A stretch of DNA of 48,637 nucleotides from Sedimentisphaerales bacterium (lineage in GTDB: Bacteria > Planctomycetota > Phycisphaerae > Sedimentisphaerales > Anaerohalosphaeraceae): contig JANQGW010000218.1 in assembly GCA_028282905.1 (NCBI GenBank), positions 1-48,637 of the forward strand. The letters are read 5' to 3'. A program made the translations under genes and the position numbers. Of this stretch, positions 32,394 through 41,704 are shown piece by piece. The notes beneath the pieces are model-generated. The model worked only from the letters and a program-made list of their open reading frames with translations. It had not been told where the DNA came from and ran no database searches. Within the stretch, counting starts at the first letter, position 1. Each line of letters begins with the position of its first letter.

Positions 32394-33035
32394 ATGGCCA
32401 AATTCCCAATCTATCTTGAATTGAGTAATCGGCGGGCTGTGGTCATTGGGGCCGGGGCTGTCGCGGCACGGAAGGTCCAGACATTGTGTGAAGCGGGTGC
32501 ACGCGTCACCGTCATCTCCGAGCATGTCAAACCCTCTCTGGAAGATGCCTTTCAATTGCCGCATGTTGAACTGGTGTTGTGTTCCTACCACAAAAACTAC
32601 CTGGTCGGGGCCACACTGGCAATTGCCGCAACCAATGACGATGTGCTGAACCGGCAGGTTTATCACGACTGCCAGGAACTGGAGGTGCTGTGCAATGTAG
32701 TCGATCAACCGCACCTGTGTGATTTTTACACACCGGCGATTGTCAAACGCGGCGACCTGCAGATTGCCATCGGCACCGACGGGCATTGTCCGGCTTATTC
32801 CGGCCACATCCGGCGAAAACTCGAAGACGTGTTTACGGAACTGCACGGTGAATTTGTCGATCATCTGGAGAAAAAGCGAACGCATATTCTTCAGGAAGTC
32901 AGCGATGCCAACACCCGAAAGTCTATTCTCGGCAAGCTGGCCAGTGACGAATCCTTCGAAATCTTCCGGCAGGAAGGCAGCGGCCCGTGGAGCGAGTATG
33001 CTCACGAACTGATCGCCCAAAACGCGGAAGCCTGA
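32394..33035 (+). CDS. Precorrin-2 dehydrogenase/sirohydrochlorin ferrochelatase (CysG N-terminal/Met8 type)
   Basis: The 213-residue product oxidises precorrin-2 with NAD+ and may insert iron to make siroheme. The N-terminal Rossmann motif is VVIGAGAVAARK (GGG replaced by GAG), and CNVVDQPHLCDFYTPAIVKRGDLQIAIGT is diagnostic. A helical C-terminal dimerisation part follows. The CysG methyltransferase domain is absent. I chose ATG 32394 because MAKFPIYLELSNRR aligns with the family start; an earlier ATG at 32355 adds an unlikely extension. Confidence 0.9.
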   Translation: MAKFPIYLELSNRRAVVIGAGAVAARKVQTLCEAGARVTVISEHVKPSLEDAFQLPHVELVLCSYHKNYLVGATLAIAATNDDVLNRQVYHDCQELEVLCNVVDQPHLCDFYTPAIVKRGDLQIAIGTDGHCPAYSGHIRRKLEDVFTELHGEFVDHLEKKRTHILQEVSDANTRKSILGKLASDESFEIFRQEGSGPWSEYAHELIAQNAEA

Positions 33036-33066
33036 ACCGTTTCGTCTGTCCCCTTTTAAAAAAGCC

Positions 33067-33094
33067 TTGAATCCTCTCATGGCCAAGGTAGAAT
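33067..33094 (+). promoter_or_regulatory. Candidate promoter of the GH2 gene
   Basis: TTGAAT (33067-33072) and TAGAAT (33089-33094) are 16 bases apart, 32 bases after the siroheme gene stop. Transcription would begin near 33101, ~48 bases before the ATG at 33149. Confidence 0.45.
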
Positions 33095-33148
33095 GTGCAT
33101 CAAAGCCGTTCTTTGGCCGCTTTGGATACTCATAACCGAAAGACACAG

Positions 33149-35650
33149 ATGAAAAAGGACGTTCTTCAGTTAGACGGAGAGTGGGAGTTTAAGGAGTTCC
33201 CTGAATCAGCGCGTCGGATGCGCGACCTGGACCAAGGGGGCTGGATGCAGGCACCGGTGCCGAGTTCGATTTATACCTGCCTGGCTCATGCGGGATTTAT
33301 TACCGAAACGGAACTGCACGCCAACCCGGAAAACTTTCACTGGATCAGTCAGAGAAGCTGGATTTTCCGCAAGCAATTTGATCTTCGACCGTCGTTTCAA
33401 AAGAATGACCGTATCCGGCTGATCTTTGAAGGTCTGGATACGGTTGCCCATGTCTGGTGTAACGGCAAACTGCTCGGCAAAACGGAAAATATGTTTACGC
33501 CGCATGTGTTTGATGTCACCGATTATGTTAAACCCGCCGGCAATACGATCTATGTCAAATTCCTGCCGGCTCTGCGCCATGCTGAACGACTAATGCAGCG
33601 ATACGGCCGCCTCAGTGAACATCATTTTGGGGATCCGCGACGCTGCTATCTTCGAAAAGCCCAGTACCAATTCGGATCGGCAATGGGACCAGCGATGGTC
33701 GGCTGCGGTATCTTTCGTAATGTACGGCTGGAAAGTATCCAGACCGCACAATTGAGCGATGTCCATGTGCGGACCGTGGACTGCAACCAGTACGATGCGG
33801 ACGTTCGCGTGGCTGTAACGCTGGACCGAATCCAGAACACACAAACAGCATTGATGTGCCGGCTGACGCTAACCGGCGGCGGACTGGACCGAACCGAAGA
33901 ACTTGAATTTACCCCGCAGCAGGATCAGCACGCAATGCTGCTGCACATCGAACGCCCCATTCTCTGGTGGCCGCGGGGATACGGCGTGCCGCACCAGTAT
34001 CATCTTAAGGTAGAACTGTATCGTGAGAATGAGCTTTTGGATGTGACGGAGACGGATTTTGGCATTCGCACGATTCGGCTGAACCGCACTGCTGACCCGC
34101 AAGGCTGTACGTTTGAATTTGAAGTCAATGGACAGCCTATCTATGCCAAAGGCGCCAATTGGATGCCGCTGTCGCTCTTCTCAAACGCCCAGACAGAGAG
34201 CGATTACGCTGGAATTCTTAAACAGGCCGCTGGCGCTCATTTCAATATGCTGCGTGTCTGGGGCGGCGGGATTTACGAACACCCGGAGTTTTACCGGCAA
34301 TGTGACCGGTTGGGGATTCTTGTCTGGCAGGATTTCATGTTCGCAACGGCGTATTATCCTGACCGCAAGTGGTTTTCCGATATAATCCACGAAGAAGCCC
34401 GCAGTGTGATTACACAACTGCGTAATCATCCATCACTGGCCCTGTGGTGTGGCAACAGCCGCATTGATTCACTGCATGAAGCCGGACGATTAGGAAAGGG
34501 ACGCAAATTTTTCGGCAAGGCGATCTACCATGAACTGCTGCCGGGCCTGCTCAGTGAACTTGACCCGGATCGGGATTATATTCCAACGACGCCCTTTTCG
34601 GAATCAGAAGAAAAGAATCACAACGAACCAGCATCGGGAACAACCCACAACTGGAAAGTCTGGAACAATTTTGCCGGCGAAGAAGAATATGAAATGCCCA
34701 CGCCGAAAATCCCGCGATTTGTGACCGAATTTGGCCTTCAGTCGGCCCCGGATATGCAAACGATTTCGACATTCAGTTTAAACAATGAAGTACCCATCGG
34801 CTCGGCCTCACTTAAAAAGCACAATTACCAACCCAGCGGGCCGGCTCGTATAGCCCGTTATACCACCGAGCATTTCTCACCGCCCACTGAATTAAAAGAC
34901 TATATCCGACAAAGCCAGCTGGTGCAGGCGAGAGCCATCAAACGTCTCGTCGAACATCTGCGATCTCATCGGGAAATGAATGCGGGGTGCTTGTTCTGGA
35001 CGCTGAACGATTCACTGCCGTCAGTCAACTTCGCAGCGATTGATGCGTTCGGCCGCCCCAAAGCATTATACTATTACGCCAAACGCTTTTATGCACCCAT
35101 TATTGCAATCCTGATGCAGTCTGAAGACCGAACGACTTATCAGGCCAGGGTGATTAATGATAGTACCAAGCGAATCACAGCGACACTTCGCTGCCGAATG
35201 GTACAGTTTGACGGCGCCATTCTGGATGAAACGAACATCCCGATTGCCATTTCGCCGATGAACCTTTCAACACCCTGTCCGCTGCCGAAATCCTTTTTAG
35301 CATTGCACCGCTGCCCAACGGCATTTCTGCATCTCAGCCTCAACTCTGAATCGGAAACACTGGCAGAAAACTGCTATTTCTTCGTTCCGGACAAACACCT
35401 GCGTTGTGGAGCCGGGACCATTACTATTGAAATTGTCCCACAAGATGATACCGGTCACATCTGGAGTCTCCGGCTCTGCGCTGAACGGTTGTTCCGTGAT
35501 ATCCAACTGGTTTTACCACAGCCCGGCCGGCTCAGTGACAACTTCTTTCATTTGCTGCCCAACTGCCCAATAGAAATTACCGCTGAATTCGATCAGCCGA
35601 TTCACTTACCGAAGACCCCCATTGACATTCTAAGCAATCACACGACATAA
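33149..35650 (+). CDS. Glycoside hydrolase family 2 protein, beta-mannosidase-like, acid/base residue missing
   Basis: The 833-residue protein has GH2 architecture: an N-terminal jelly-roll (LDGEWEFKEFPESARR), immunoglobulin-like domains and a TIM barrel beginning at GANWMPLSLFSN. NMLRVWGGGIYEHPEFYRQC and ILVWQDFMFA are typical of beta-mannosidases. The candidate nucleophile E527 (TEFGLQSAP) is present. At the acid/base position the family reads WCGNNE, but here it reads WCGNSRID (433-440), so the Glu is replaced. There is no signal peptide, so it is cytoplasmic as annotated. The ATG at 33149 follows GAAAGA. It could be inactive, use another residue, or act on activated substrates. Beta-mannosidase-like is a family label only. 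Confidence 0.88.
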   Translation: MKKDVLQLDGEWEFKEFPESARRMRDLDQGGWMQAPVPSSIYTCLAHAGFITETELHANPENFHWISQRSWIFRKQFDLRPSFQKNDRIRLIFEGLDTVAHVWCNGKLLGKTENMFTPHVFDVTDYVKPAGNTIYVKFLPALRHAERLMQRYGRLSEHHFGDPRRCYLRKAQYQFGSAMGPAMVGCGIFRNVRLESIQTAQLSDVHVRTVDCNQYDADVRVAVTLDRIQNTQTALMCRLTLTGGGLDRTEELEFTPQQDQHAMLLHIERPILWWPRGYGVPHQYHLKVELYRENELLDVTETDFGIRTIRLNRTADPQGCTFEFEVNGQPIYAKGANWMPLSLFSNAQTESDYAGILKQAAGAHFNMLRVWGGGIYEHPEFYRQCDRLGILVWQDFMFATAYYPDRKWFSDIIHEEARSVITQLRNHPSLALWCGNSRIDSLHEAGRLGKGRKFFGKAIYHELLPGLLSELDPDRDYIPTTPFSESEEKNHNEPASGTTHNWKVWNNFAGEEEYEMPTPKIPRFVTEFGLQSAPDMQTISTFSLNNEVPIGSASLKKHNYQPSGPARIARYTTEHFSPPTELKDYIRQSQLVQARAIKRLVEHLRSHREMNAGCLFWTLNDSLPSVNFAAIDAFGRPKALYYYAKRFYAPIIAILMQSEDRTTYQARVINDSTKRITATLRCRMVQFDGAILDETNIPIAISPMNLSTPCPLPKSFLALHRCPTAFLHLSLNSESETLAENCYFFVPDKHLRCGAGTITIEIVPQDDTGHIWSLRLCAERLFRDIQLVLPQPGRLSDNFFHLLPNCPIEITAEFDQPIHLPKTPIDILSNHTT

Positions 35651-35666
35651 ACACAGGGCGCAATAA

Positions 35667-35691
35667 AAAAGGGACGGCATTTAACCGTCCC
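35667..35691 (-). terminator. Rho-independent terminator of the pilus-type operon
   Basis: GGGACGG (35671-35677) and CCGTCCC (35685-35691) form a perfect 7-bp stem with a 7-base loop. On the minus strand it is followed by TTTTTT. It lies between the convergent GH2 gene and the pilus operon, 20 bases from the latter's stop. Confidence 0.85.
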
Positions 35692-35710
35692 TGTCAATAC
35701 GATTTACTGT

Positions 35711-37630
35711 TTAGAAAGGGCGTTCCATCATGAACGGATCATCCATCCCAGGCATGGGCATTCCCCGGTCCTCCATCCCCGGTCGCATCGTGGTCTTTTC
35801 TTCCATCGCTGCCTGTACCGTATCATAATCCTTTTTAACATCTTTCGGCCAGTTGCTCTTACCGACGGGCAATTGCGTCATTTCAACGGCATCATAGTAG
35901 GCCATCTGGTAATATGTACCGCGTTTACTGATACGACGTCCCCAACTGAATTCTTTGAGAACATCCACCATCACTAACGGGGTTGTAAAGTCAACATCTC
36001 CGCTGCCATCATCCCCACCCCTCATCATCATGTCTTCGCGATCCACCATACCTCGCCGGCGATCCGCTTTTTGCATATCTTCTTTGGCAACCACGTCGCC
36101 GATAACCTGACCGGGATAGACATCAAAGTCATAACTTTGCCATCGACCCATATAGTATTTGGCAACTTCTACGGAGACGCCTTCAATGATCCGGTCCGCG
36201 GTTTTAGCTTCCAAGGTTTCCATCGGGAAAACATGCAGCATTTTCGGCACTTCAATCGGTTCAGTCGGCTCAGAATAACTGCTCCAGAGAACCGTTTGGT
36301 CTTTCAATGCAGCCTGCGACTGACGGAACCAGTTTTTGCCCATGATCGGATTGAACACTCCCAATCGAATACGATACTGATAGGTTTCGCCGGGAACCGT
36401 CGTGTCATCATGTGCCCAGACCAAAACCGGATCACGGGAAGACTTCAACTGCTTAACCGCTTTCAGCATGTCAGTCTGCATGTCTTTTTGAATCATTTGC
36501 AAGGTCCGCTCTTTTTCGCGACCTGCTCGTACACCGGTTCCGCCAACACCACGATCAAACATCATCCGGTCCGCATCCATCAGATCGCGACGCGGATCCT
36601 GCTGACGTTCACGCATGGGCTGACGCTCTCGCGTGGGTCGTCTATCCCGCCCGCCGGGCCGACGAGCAGCCGAACGTCTGGCCTCCTGGGCTTTTTTCTG
36701 ACGTTCATCACGCAACTTACGTTTTTCCTCCTCTTTTTGTTTTTCCAACAAATCATTCGCTTCGATCAGGTACGGCGGCGGCATCCAATCCGAGTCAGAA
36801 ATCTGAAACTGATAGGGTTCCGGCTGCAGAATATCCAACTGTACGGCCTCGTCCTGATATTGCGACATCCAAACATTAATGCCAAACTGCATTTCGTCCG
36901 GAGACATCGGCAAATCACTCAGCAGTTTCTGGTACATATCAATCTTCGTCCGCGGCACTTCCTGCCAGTCACTCCAGGTACCGTTGTCCTGTTGTACCCG
37001 CCGCTGCAAATCCATCTTGGCAAATACCGGCGTTGCAAGCTTCGGATCTTTCCAGGTTGATTTCAGGCCAGGGCCGTTAAAGCTTAACTGAAAATTATTC
37101 AAGAGACTCTTGACATCGAACCGCCCGGAAATGGTTATCTGATCGATATCCGTCAAATTGGATTCGGCATTTTTATAAGGATTACCGGGCCCCACTTCGT
37201 CCACCGGAACCCTTGCGGTCCCTCGCAGAGGAGCTTTCTGGACATCATACAGCGCGGGAACCACCGGCATATCGTACAGCCGGTCCTCTTCGATAATCGT
37301 ATCGCCAACACCCGGGAACTGAACAACTAAATCTCCGGCAACAGTGTCAATCGGACAGCGCAGCTGTGTCTGAAATTTATCCAGAAAATCATAGTTTTCC
37401 GGGATGATCTGTGACGACTCTTCAAGATCAACCAGCATGGTATCGGCGTTATCCTTAATCTTCTTATCGATACTGCCGGGACTGTAATCCTTGCTTCCCA
37501 CCTTTGCGGAATAGGGGTTGCTCAGAACAAAAAGCCACAGCACCGCCAGACTGATAATGACGATTACCGCCAAAATAATTTTGTCGATCTGGTTTTCAAG
37601 CATAACCAGGATATTTTTTTTACTGCTCAT
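35711..37630 (-). CDS. Membrane-anchored pilus-operon protein with Arg/Met-rich linker
   Basis: I do not recognise a named family for this 639-residue protein. One N-terminal membrane helix (about 18-38) follows a short basic cytoplasmic segment, and the rest is probably periplasmic. Residues ~300-375 are a charged coiled coil and an Arg/Pro/Gln-rich low-complexity stretch (RRPGGRDRRPTRERQPMRER). The C-terminus is Met-rich (MRPGMEDRGMPMPGMDDP). As third gene after the PilM-N fusion and a PilO-like gene, it may play the part of PilP or a second PilO-like protein, by position only. AGGGATG precedes the ATG at 37630. Confidence 0.8.
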   Translation of the reverse strand: MSSKKNILVMLENQIDKIILAVIVIISLAVLWLFVLSNPYSAKVGSKDYSPGSIDKKIKDNADTMLVDLEESSQIIPENYDFLDKFQTQLRCPIDTVAGDLVVQFPGVGDTIIEEDRLYDMPVVPALYDVQKAPLRGTARVPVDEVGPGNPYKNAESNLTDIDQITISGRFDVKSLLNNFQLSFNGPGLKSTWKDPKLATPVFAKMDLQRRVQQDNGTWSDWQEVPRTKIDMYQKLLSDLPMSPDEMQFGINVWMSQYQDEAVQLDILQPEPYQFQISDSDWMPPPYLIEANDLLEKQKEEEKRKLRDERQKKAQEARRSAARRPGGRDRRPTRERQPMRERQQDPRRDLMDADRMMFDRGVGGTGVRAGREKERTLQMIQKDMQTDMLKAVKQLKSSRDPVLVWAHDDTTVPGETYQYRIRLGVFNPIMGKNWFRQSQAALKDQTVLWSSYSEPTEPIEVPKMLHVFPMETLEAKTADRIIEGVSVEVAKYYMGRWQSYDFDVYPGQVIGDVVAKEDMQKADRRRGMVDREDMMMRGGDDGSGDVDFTTPLVMVDVLKEFSWGRRISKRGTYYQMAYYDAVEMTQLPVGKSNWPKDVKKDYDTVQAAMEEKTTMRPGMEDRGMPMPGMDDPFMMERPF

Positions 37631-37681
37631 CGCTTCATCCCTGTTAAATTCTATTTTATATTATTATCATATAAATTCATT

Positions 37682-39100
37682 TTACATTGGTCGGCCACCC
37701 GGGAAATCCATTGGGCCACCCGGGAAATCATCCACCCCGCCGGTTCCCGGCGATTTACCCGGCTTTTCTTCTTCAGTATCATCACTCTGGCCCAGCAGGG
37801 TCTTGACCGGCGCCGGCTTAATGCTATCATATCCCTTCCGCACAAATTGGTACTCACAAATCAAGTCCAGCTGCATAACAGCACCTTTGCCGTACCGATA
37901 CAGTTCATGCTCAGGTAATTGCTTATCAACGACACTCAAATCGCTTTGCAAAATAGATATCTGATTGTGACGATATGTTTGCTCTTCGCCGTCTTCTTTA
38001 AAATCAGTCCGGAAAGTATGAGACTTTTCACTGCACAGTTCCTTCATAAAGGCCATTACCAGCCGATTATCAACCAATACAGAAAAAGCAAAATGAACCA
38101 CATCAACATCGGCATCGCCCTGACGTCCCGTCAGCGAGGTATCCATAAAATTACTGGGCAGCATAACCGTAGTCCCGGCGGTCGCACCGCCACGGCCCAT
38201 GGTGTTGGCAGCAGTCGGGTCCGGCATAATCACATAATTGGGCTTGTCAGGACCAATTGCACGACTTCTGCTTCGACTGCGTGACATCGTACCACGGCGC
38301 GTCGAACCATCATCAAACACAGTGCTTGAAAAGCTGACGCCCATCAACCGCTTAACAGCAGAAGAAGACACACTCTGCGATCCCTGATTCATCGTACCAA
38401 TGGTATCAATAATATCTTTGTAAATCCAAAACGCCACCTGAGCGTCCCAGCAGTCTTCCAGTGCCTGATCTTCCCCCTGAAAATCATAATCTTCCCAGAA
38501 TTCATACCATGCAAACAAAGACGGATGCGCGTAAACGGATATTTCCTGTGAACGCGTCAAGCACAGGGCATCGATCATCGGATCAACAGCCGTTGCCGCC
38601 GTTGACTGCCGACGAGTAGAGCTTGTCCGAACTCGACCGCCGGTCTTGCTCTGAATTTCCGAATCACTGGGGGCATCCAGCGCATTGACACTGTTGACCA
38701 ATGCTTCAATAGCCTCTTGGTATTTTTGCCCAAAATCCGTATATAACTGCGACGATGTACTCTTGGGTGGAAAGATATCATAGCTGATCAACTCACGTTG
38801 ACTGCTTTGTCTCATCAGCAATTCAATCTGCGTAGCCTGGTCTTCCAAGCGATCCATTGATAGTTTAATCTGTCCCGGATCGTCTTTGGAAGGCACACTA
38901 TTGGCCAGCCCCGATACTTTTCGTCCATCCCCGCTGCTTTTTTCCATCTTTTCCTTCACTCCTTTACCGACCATCAGGGTTGGAAACATCAGCAGCACCG
39001 CAACAATCACAATGCCGATGGACGGCAGCAGCGCGGTATATTTTTTCAGAAAATTCTGAACCGGCTTTAAAAATCCCATGGATAATTCAATTTTCTTCAT
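37682..39100 (-). CDS. PilO/Amuc_1100-like membrane protein
   Basis: The 472-residue protein has a short cytoplasmic N-terminus, one membrane helix (about 25-45), a coiled-coil stretch (about 75-100, SMDRLEDQATQIELLMRQ) and a large periplasmic region. That arrangement is like PilO of type IV pilus systems and the Amuc_1100 protein, which is encoded in a comparable pilus cluster in Akkermansia. Sequence identity cannot be judged here. A Ser/Arg-rich linker (RRGTMSRSRSRSRAIG) lies mid-protein and the tail is Gly/Pro/Asp-rich (GGVDDFPGGPMDFPGG). It lies between the PilM-N fusion and the 639-residue protein in one operon. Confidence 0.7.
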   Translation of the reverse strand: MKKIELSMGFLKPVQNFLKKYTALLPSIGIVIVAVLLMFPTLMVGKGVKEKMEKSSGDGRKVSGLANSVPSKDDPGQIKLSMDRLEDQATQIELLMRQSSQRELISYDIFPPKSTSSQLYTDFGQKYQEAIEALVNSVNALDAPSDSEIQSKTGGRVRTSSTRRQSTAATAVDPMIDALCLTRSQEISVYAHPSLFAWYEFWEDYDFQGEDQALEDCWDAQVAFWIYKDIIDTIGTMNQGSQSVSSSAVKRLMGVSFSSTVFDDGSTRRGTMSRSRSRSRAIGPDKPNYVIMPDPTAANTMGRGGATAGTTVMLPSNFMDTSLTGRQGDADVDVVHFAFSVLVDNRLVMAFMKELCSEKSHTFRTDFKEDGEEQTYRHNQISILQSDLSVVDKQLPEHELYRYGKGAVMQLDLICEYQFVRKGYDSIKPAPVKTLLGQSDDTEEEKPGKSPGTGGVDDFPGGPMDFPGGRPM

Positions 39101-39148
39101 TTTGATAACCTATCTATAATGTCCTATTGGATACCTCAAACTGCATTT

Positions 39149-41602
39149 TTACCGGGGCATCATTCCACGCCCACGCCCGCCCGCATTGGGTTGGGCACCA
39201 TCCTGCGATTTATCTTTAGGAGCACCTTTCCAGATAAATTTCGCCTGAATCCGGAACCACTGATCTCGTTCGATAAACTTTTCTTCGCCAAACGATGTGG
39301 TTTTCTTTTTGCCCAAATCCCGTTCGGTCAATTCCGGATCGGCATCGACATCCTTTTGTGTATAGATGTCGTAGGTCTTACTCATTTCCTCATTGGTCAT
39401 TGGATCAACCAGAACATTTTCAGTATAAATGAATTCCGAACCGGCCCTGCCGCCGCGACGCGTCGGCTGAGTCGGCATATCCCGCATCATCATATCCGGC
39501 ATCATAAACTCATCACGCATCCCCGGCATATCCGGCCGCATCGTACGTCCTCCGGTGCGTCGAGTCGTTTTTTCATTCAGTAACGCTGCGGGAACCCGTT
39601 CAATTTCCTTTTCAATACCAATGCCCTGCGGCATCTCCTTGTCATCCAGGTCCACCCAGCCTGTTTCAAGCGTAAAATGCTCAATCTGATGCTTGTTAAA
39701 CAACTCAAACGGCATTTCCGGATACAGCTTAACAAGGTTTTCAAACCGGCTCACAATCCCCCATTTATCCTGATCATCGCCCACCATCGGCGGATCCAGC
39801 AATTCGGCAATGTTCCGATAGGGACTATAGCCTTCGATCAAAACAGTAAAACCAGCACCGCCGGTTTCTTCTTCAGCGTCTTTGCCGGTTCCTTTTGCGG
39901 CGCCTCTATTATTGGCGGGACGCCCCTGCGGCGCCATGGGCCGCATCATGTCAAATTCCGGCATCATCATGTCCGGCATCATCATCGGCCCAGCCCCGGC
40001 TCCACGTCTTCTTGAAGAACGCGAAGAACGCCTTCCTGTCCCGGTATTCGCCTGCGGAAAACCGGCCGTCTCCACATCCTCTGCATATTCAATCGCAAAC
40101 CGTGTGACAAACAACTGCTTGCGTTCGGAGCGTTCAATAGCCATCACTTCCTGCACATTACCGTCATTAAACGCCGTGTATAGATCTGCTTGAGACGGGG
40201 TGTTCTCTTCATTGGGCAAACATTTGATGACCGTTTCATTAAACTGTGGAATGACCTCACGATGTGTAAATCGTTCCATTTCTTTCTTAATTTTATCCAG
40301 CGCCGGCTGCTTTCGGTTCTCTTGGTCTTTAATGTTATTTTTGACACCCTGAACTTTGTTTATTGCCGACTTAATGCCGCTACGATTGTTTTGATTGCTG
40401 TCCCACTGTTTGGAATCCTTGAAGGCCTTGCCCAGACCCAATACCATCACCAGCAACAGCACACTGGCGGCAATCGTAAACATGCGGGCTTTTCGGGTCC
40501 ACGCCATCGCGCGGGCAATCCGACGCGGCAGCAAATTGGTCGTAATTTTCGACTCGTCAAGTAATTGCACGCCCAGACCGTAAACCACACCGAAATCAGA
40601 GAGATTCTCATGGAACTGCGCACTGGAAACATCCGACGATAATTCCAGCCGCTCAAACGAATCCGGCTTAATAACCGGAAGGCCCAATGACTGCGTCAAA
40701 TACTTTGCCAGCCCCTGAAGCTTCATACCTCCGCCAAGAGCAATGACCTTGCTGAAGGTTTTATCCCGACCGGCCGGACTGCTGCTGTAGAAGCCGAGAC
40801 TTCGCTGAATTTCACTGCCCAGATCGGTATAAACCGGCTTCATCGCCGTGTAGATCTGACGCATATACTTACTCATCGGCGCGGTACGTTTAAGTTTTTC
40901 AGCCGTCGAGAACGGTTTTTTGAAAGTATCGGCAATCGCCTGCGTAAAGGTGTTTCCGCCGACACGGATACTGCGTTGCCAGACAGCATCTTTGGTGCAG
41001 ATGACCAGGGTCGTATTCTCCGCTCCCATATCCAGGATAATCGTCGCCTTGTCCGGTGACGATTCAATATCGGCCATATCAAAATAGGCAAAATTATACA
41101 AGGCAATCGGCGCGATCTGAACACAGCTGACGCGGAAATCCTCTTTTGTAAAGTGATCCATCACCTCTGAAATCAGCTCATTCTTAATCGCAAACAGACC
41201 GACCTCTTTGTCCGGGCTGTCCTCGTTTTCCATAAGCTGCCAATCCCATTCGACCTCATGGATATCAAAAGGAATCTGCTGAACGGCTTCAAATTGAACG
41301 ATTTCGGGGATTTTCTTCGGTTCAACCGGGGGAAGCTTGATAAACCGTGCAAAGCTGTTCTGACCGGCAATGGAGATCGCCACTTCTTCCTTGCCAATGT
41401 CATTGTCTTCCAGGAACTTGCGAAGCGTTTCGGCGACAATTTCGTCCTTTTCGTCCTGGTCCAGATCGACAGAAAGAATCCGGGAATGCTCAATGTGACT
41501 GAATCCAATCACCTCGAGTCCTTCTTCTCCCTGGCGTAATCTCAGGGCTTTGAGAGAGGTGATACCAATGTCAATTGCCCATACACCATGTAATGCTGCC
41601 AT
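39149..41602 (-). CDS. pilM: PilM-PilN fusion with Met-rich linkers
   Basis: The 817-residue protein starts with a PilM actin-like ATPase domain (about 1-345). Motifs include AIDIGITSLKALRL (phosphate 1), ILDMGAENTTLVI (phosphate 2) and VIALGGGMKLQGLAKYL (adenosine). A short NLLPRRIARA motif, which is where PilN normally begins, leads to a membrane helix (~373-393) and a periplasmic coiled coil as in PilN. PilM and PilN are usually separate and joined by that very peptide. The rest has two Met-rich stretches (near 537-562, MMMPDMMMPEFDMM, and near 686-710) and an extra C-terminal domain. The ATG at 41602 follows AGGAGA. It would anchor the pilus or type II secretion inner-membrane platform. 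Confidence 0.88.
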   Translation of the reverse strand: MAALHGVWAIDIGITSLKALRLRQGEEGLEVIGFSHIEHSRILSVDLDQDEKDEIVAETLRKFLEDNDIGKEEVAISIAGQNSFARFIKLPPVEPKKIPEIVQFEAVQQIPFDIHEVEWDWQLMENEDSPDKEVGLFAIKNELISEVMDHFTKEDFRVSCVQIAPIALYNFAYFDMADIESSPDKATIILDMGAENTTLVICTKDAVWQRSIRVGGNTFTQAIADTFKKPFSTAEKLKRTAPMSKYMRQIYTAMKPVYTDLGSEIQRSLGFYSSSPAGRDKTFSKVIALGGGMKLQGLAKYLTQSLGLPVIKPDSFERLELSSDVSSAQFHENLSDFGVVYGLGVQLLDESKITTNLLPRRIARAMAWTRKARMFTIAASVLLLVMVLGLGKAFKDSKQWDSNQNNRSGIKSAINKVQGVKNNIKDQENRKQPALDKIKKEMERFTHREVIPQFNETVIKCLPNEENTPSQADLYTAFNDGNVQEVMAIERSERKQLFVTRFAIEYAEDVETAGFPQANTGTGRRSSRSSRRRGAGAGPMMMPDMMMPEFDMMRPMAPQGRPANNRGAAKGTGKDAEEETGGAGFTVLIEGYSPYRNIAELLDPPMVGDDQDKWGIVSRFENLVKLYPEMPFELFNKHQIEHFTLETGWVDLDDKEMPQGIGIEKEIERVPAALLNEKTTRRTGGRTMRPDMPGMRDEFMMPDMMMRDMPTQPTRRGGRAGSEFIYTENVLVDPMTNEEMSKTYDIYTQKDVDADPELTERDLGKKKTTSFGEEKFIERDQWFRIQAKFIWKGAPKDKSQDGAQPNAGGRGRGMMPR

Positions 41603-41665
41603 AACAGTCTCCTGTAAATCGGAATAACTTTAAATATGATTCCAGAATTATTTTTTATAAAACAC

Positions 41666-41695
41666 TTGAATCGAATCGTCTGCTCTTGCTACCAT
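41666..41695 (+). promoter_or_regulatory. Candidate promoter giving a near-leaderless mtaB transcript
   Basis: TTGAAT (41666-41671) and TACCAT (41690-41695) are 18 bases apart. The expected start of transcription (~41702) is within a few bases of the ATG at 41705, and no ribosome site precedes that ATG. Confidence 0.4.
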
Positions 41696-41704
41696 AGCAG
41701 CCCA

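Noticed and set aside
32244..33146. N-terminal extension of the fumarase beta frame by ~300 codons
   Set aside because: The extra part is antisense to the well-supported siroheme gene, and the family start is the ATG at 32243.
39476..39985. Repeated CATCATCAT-type triplets as a CRISPR or tandem array
   Set aside because: They are codons for Met/Asp/Pro-rich linkers inside a coding frame, without regular repeat-spacer structure.
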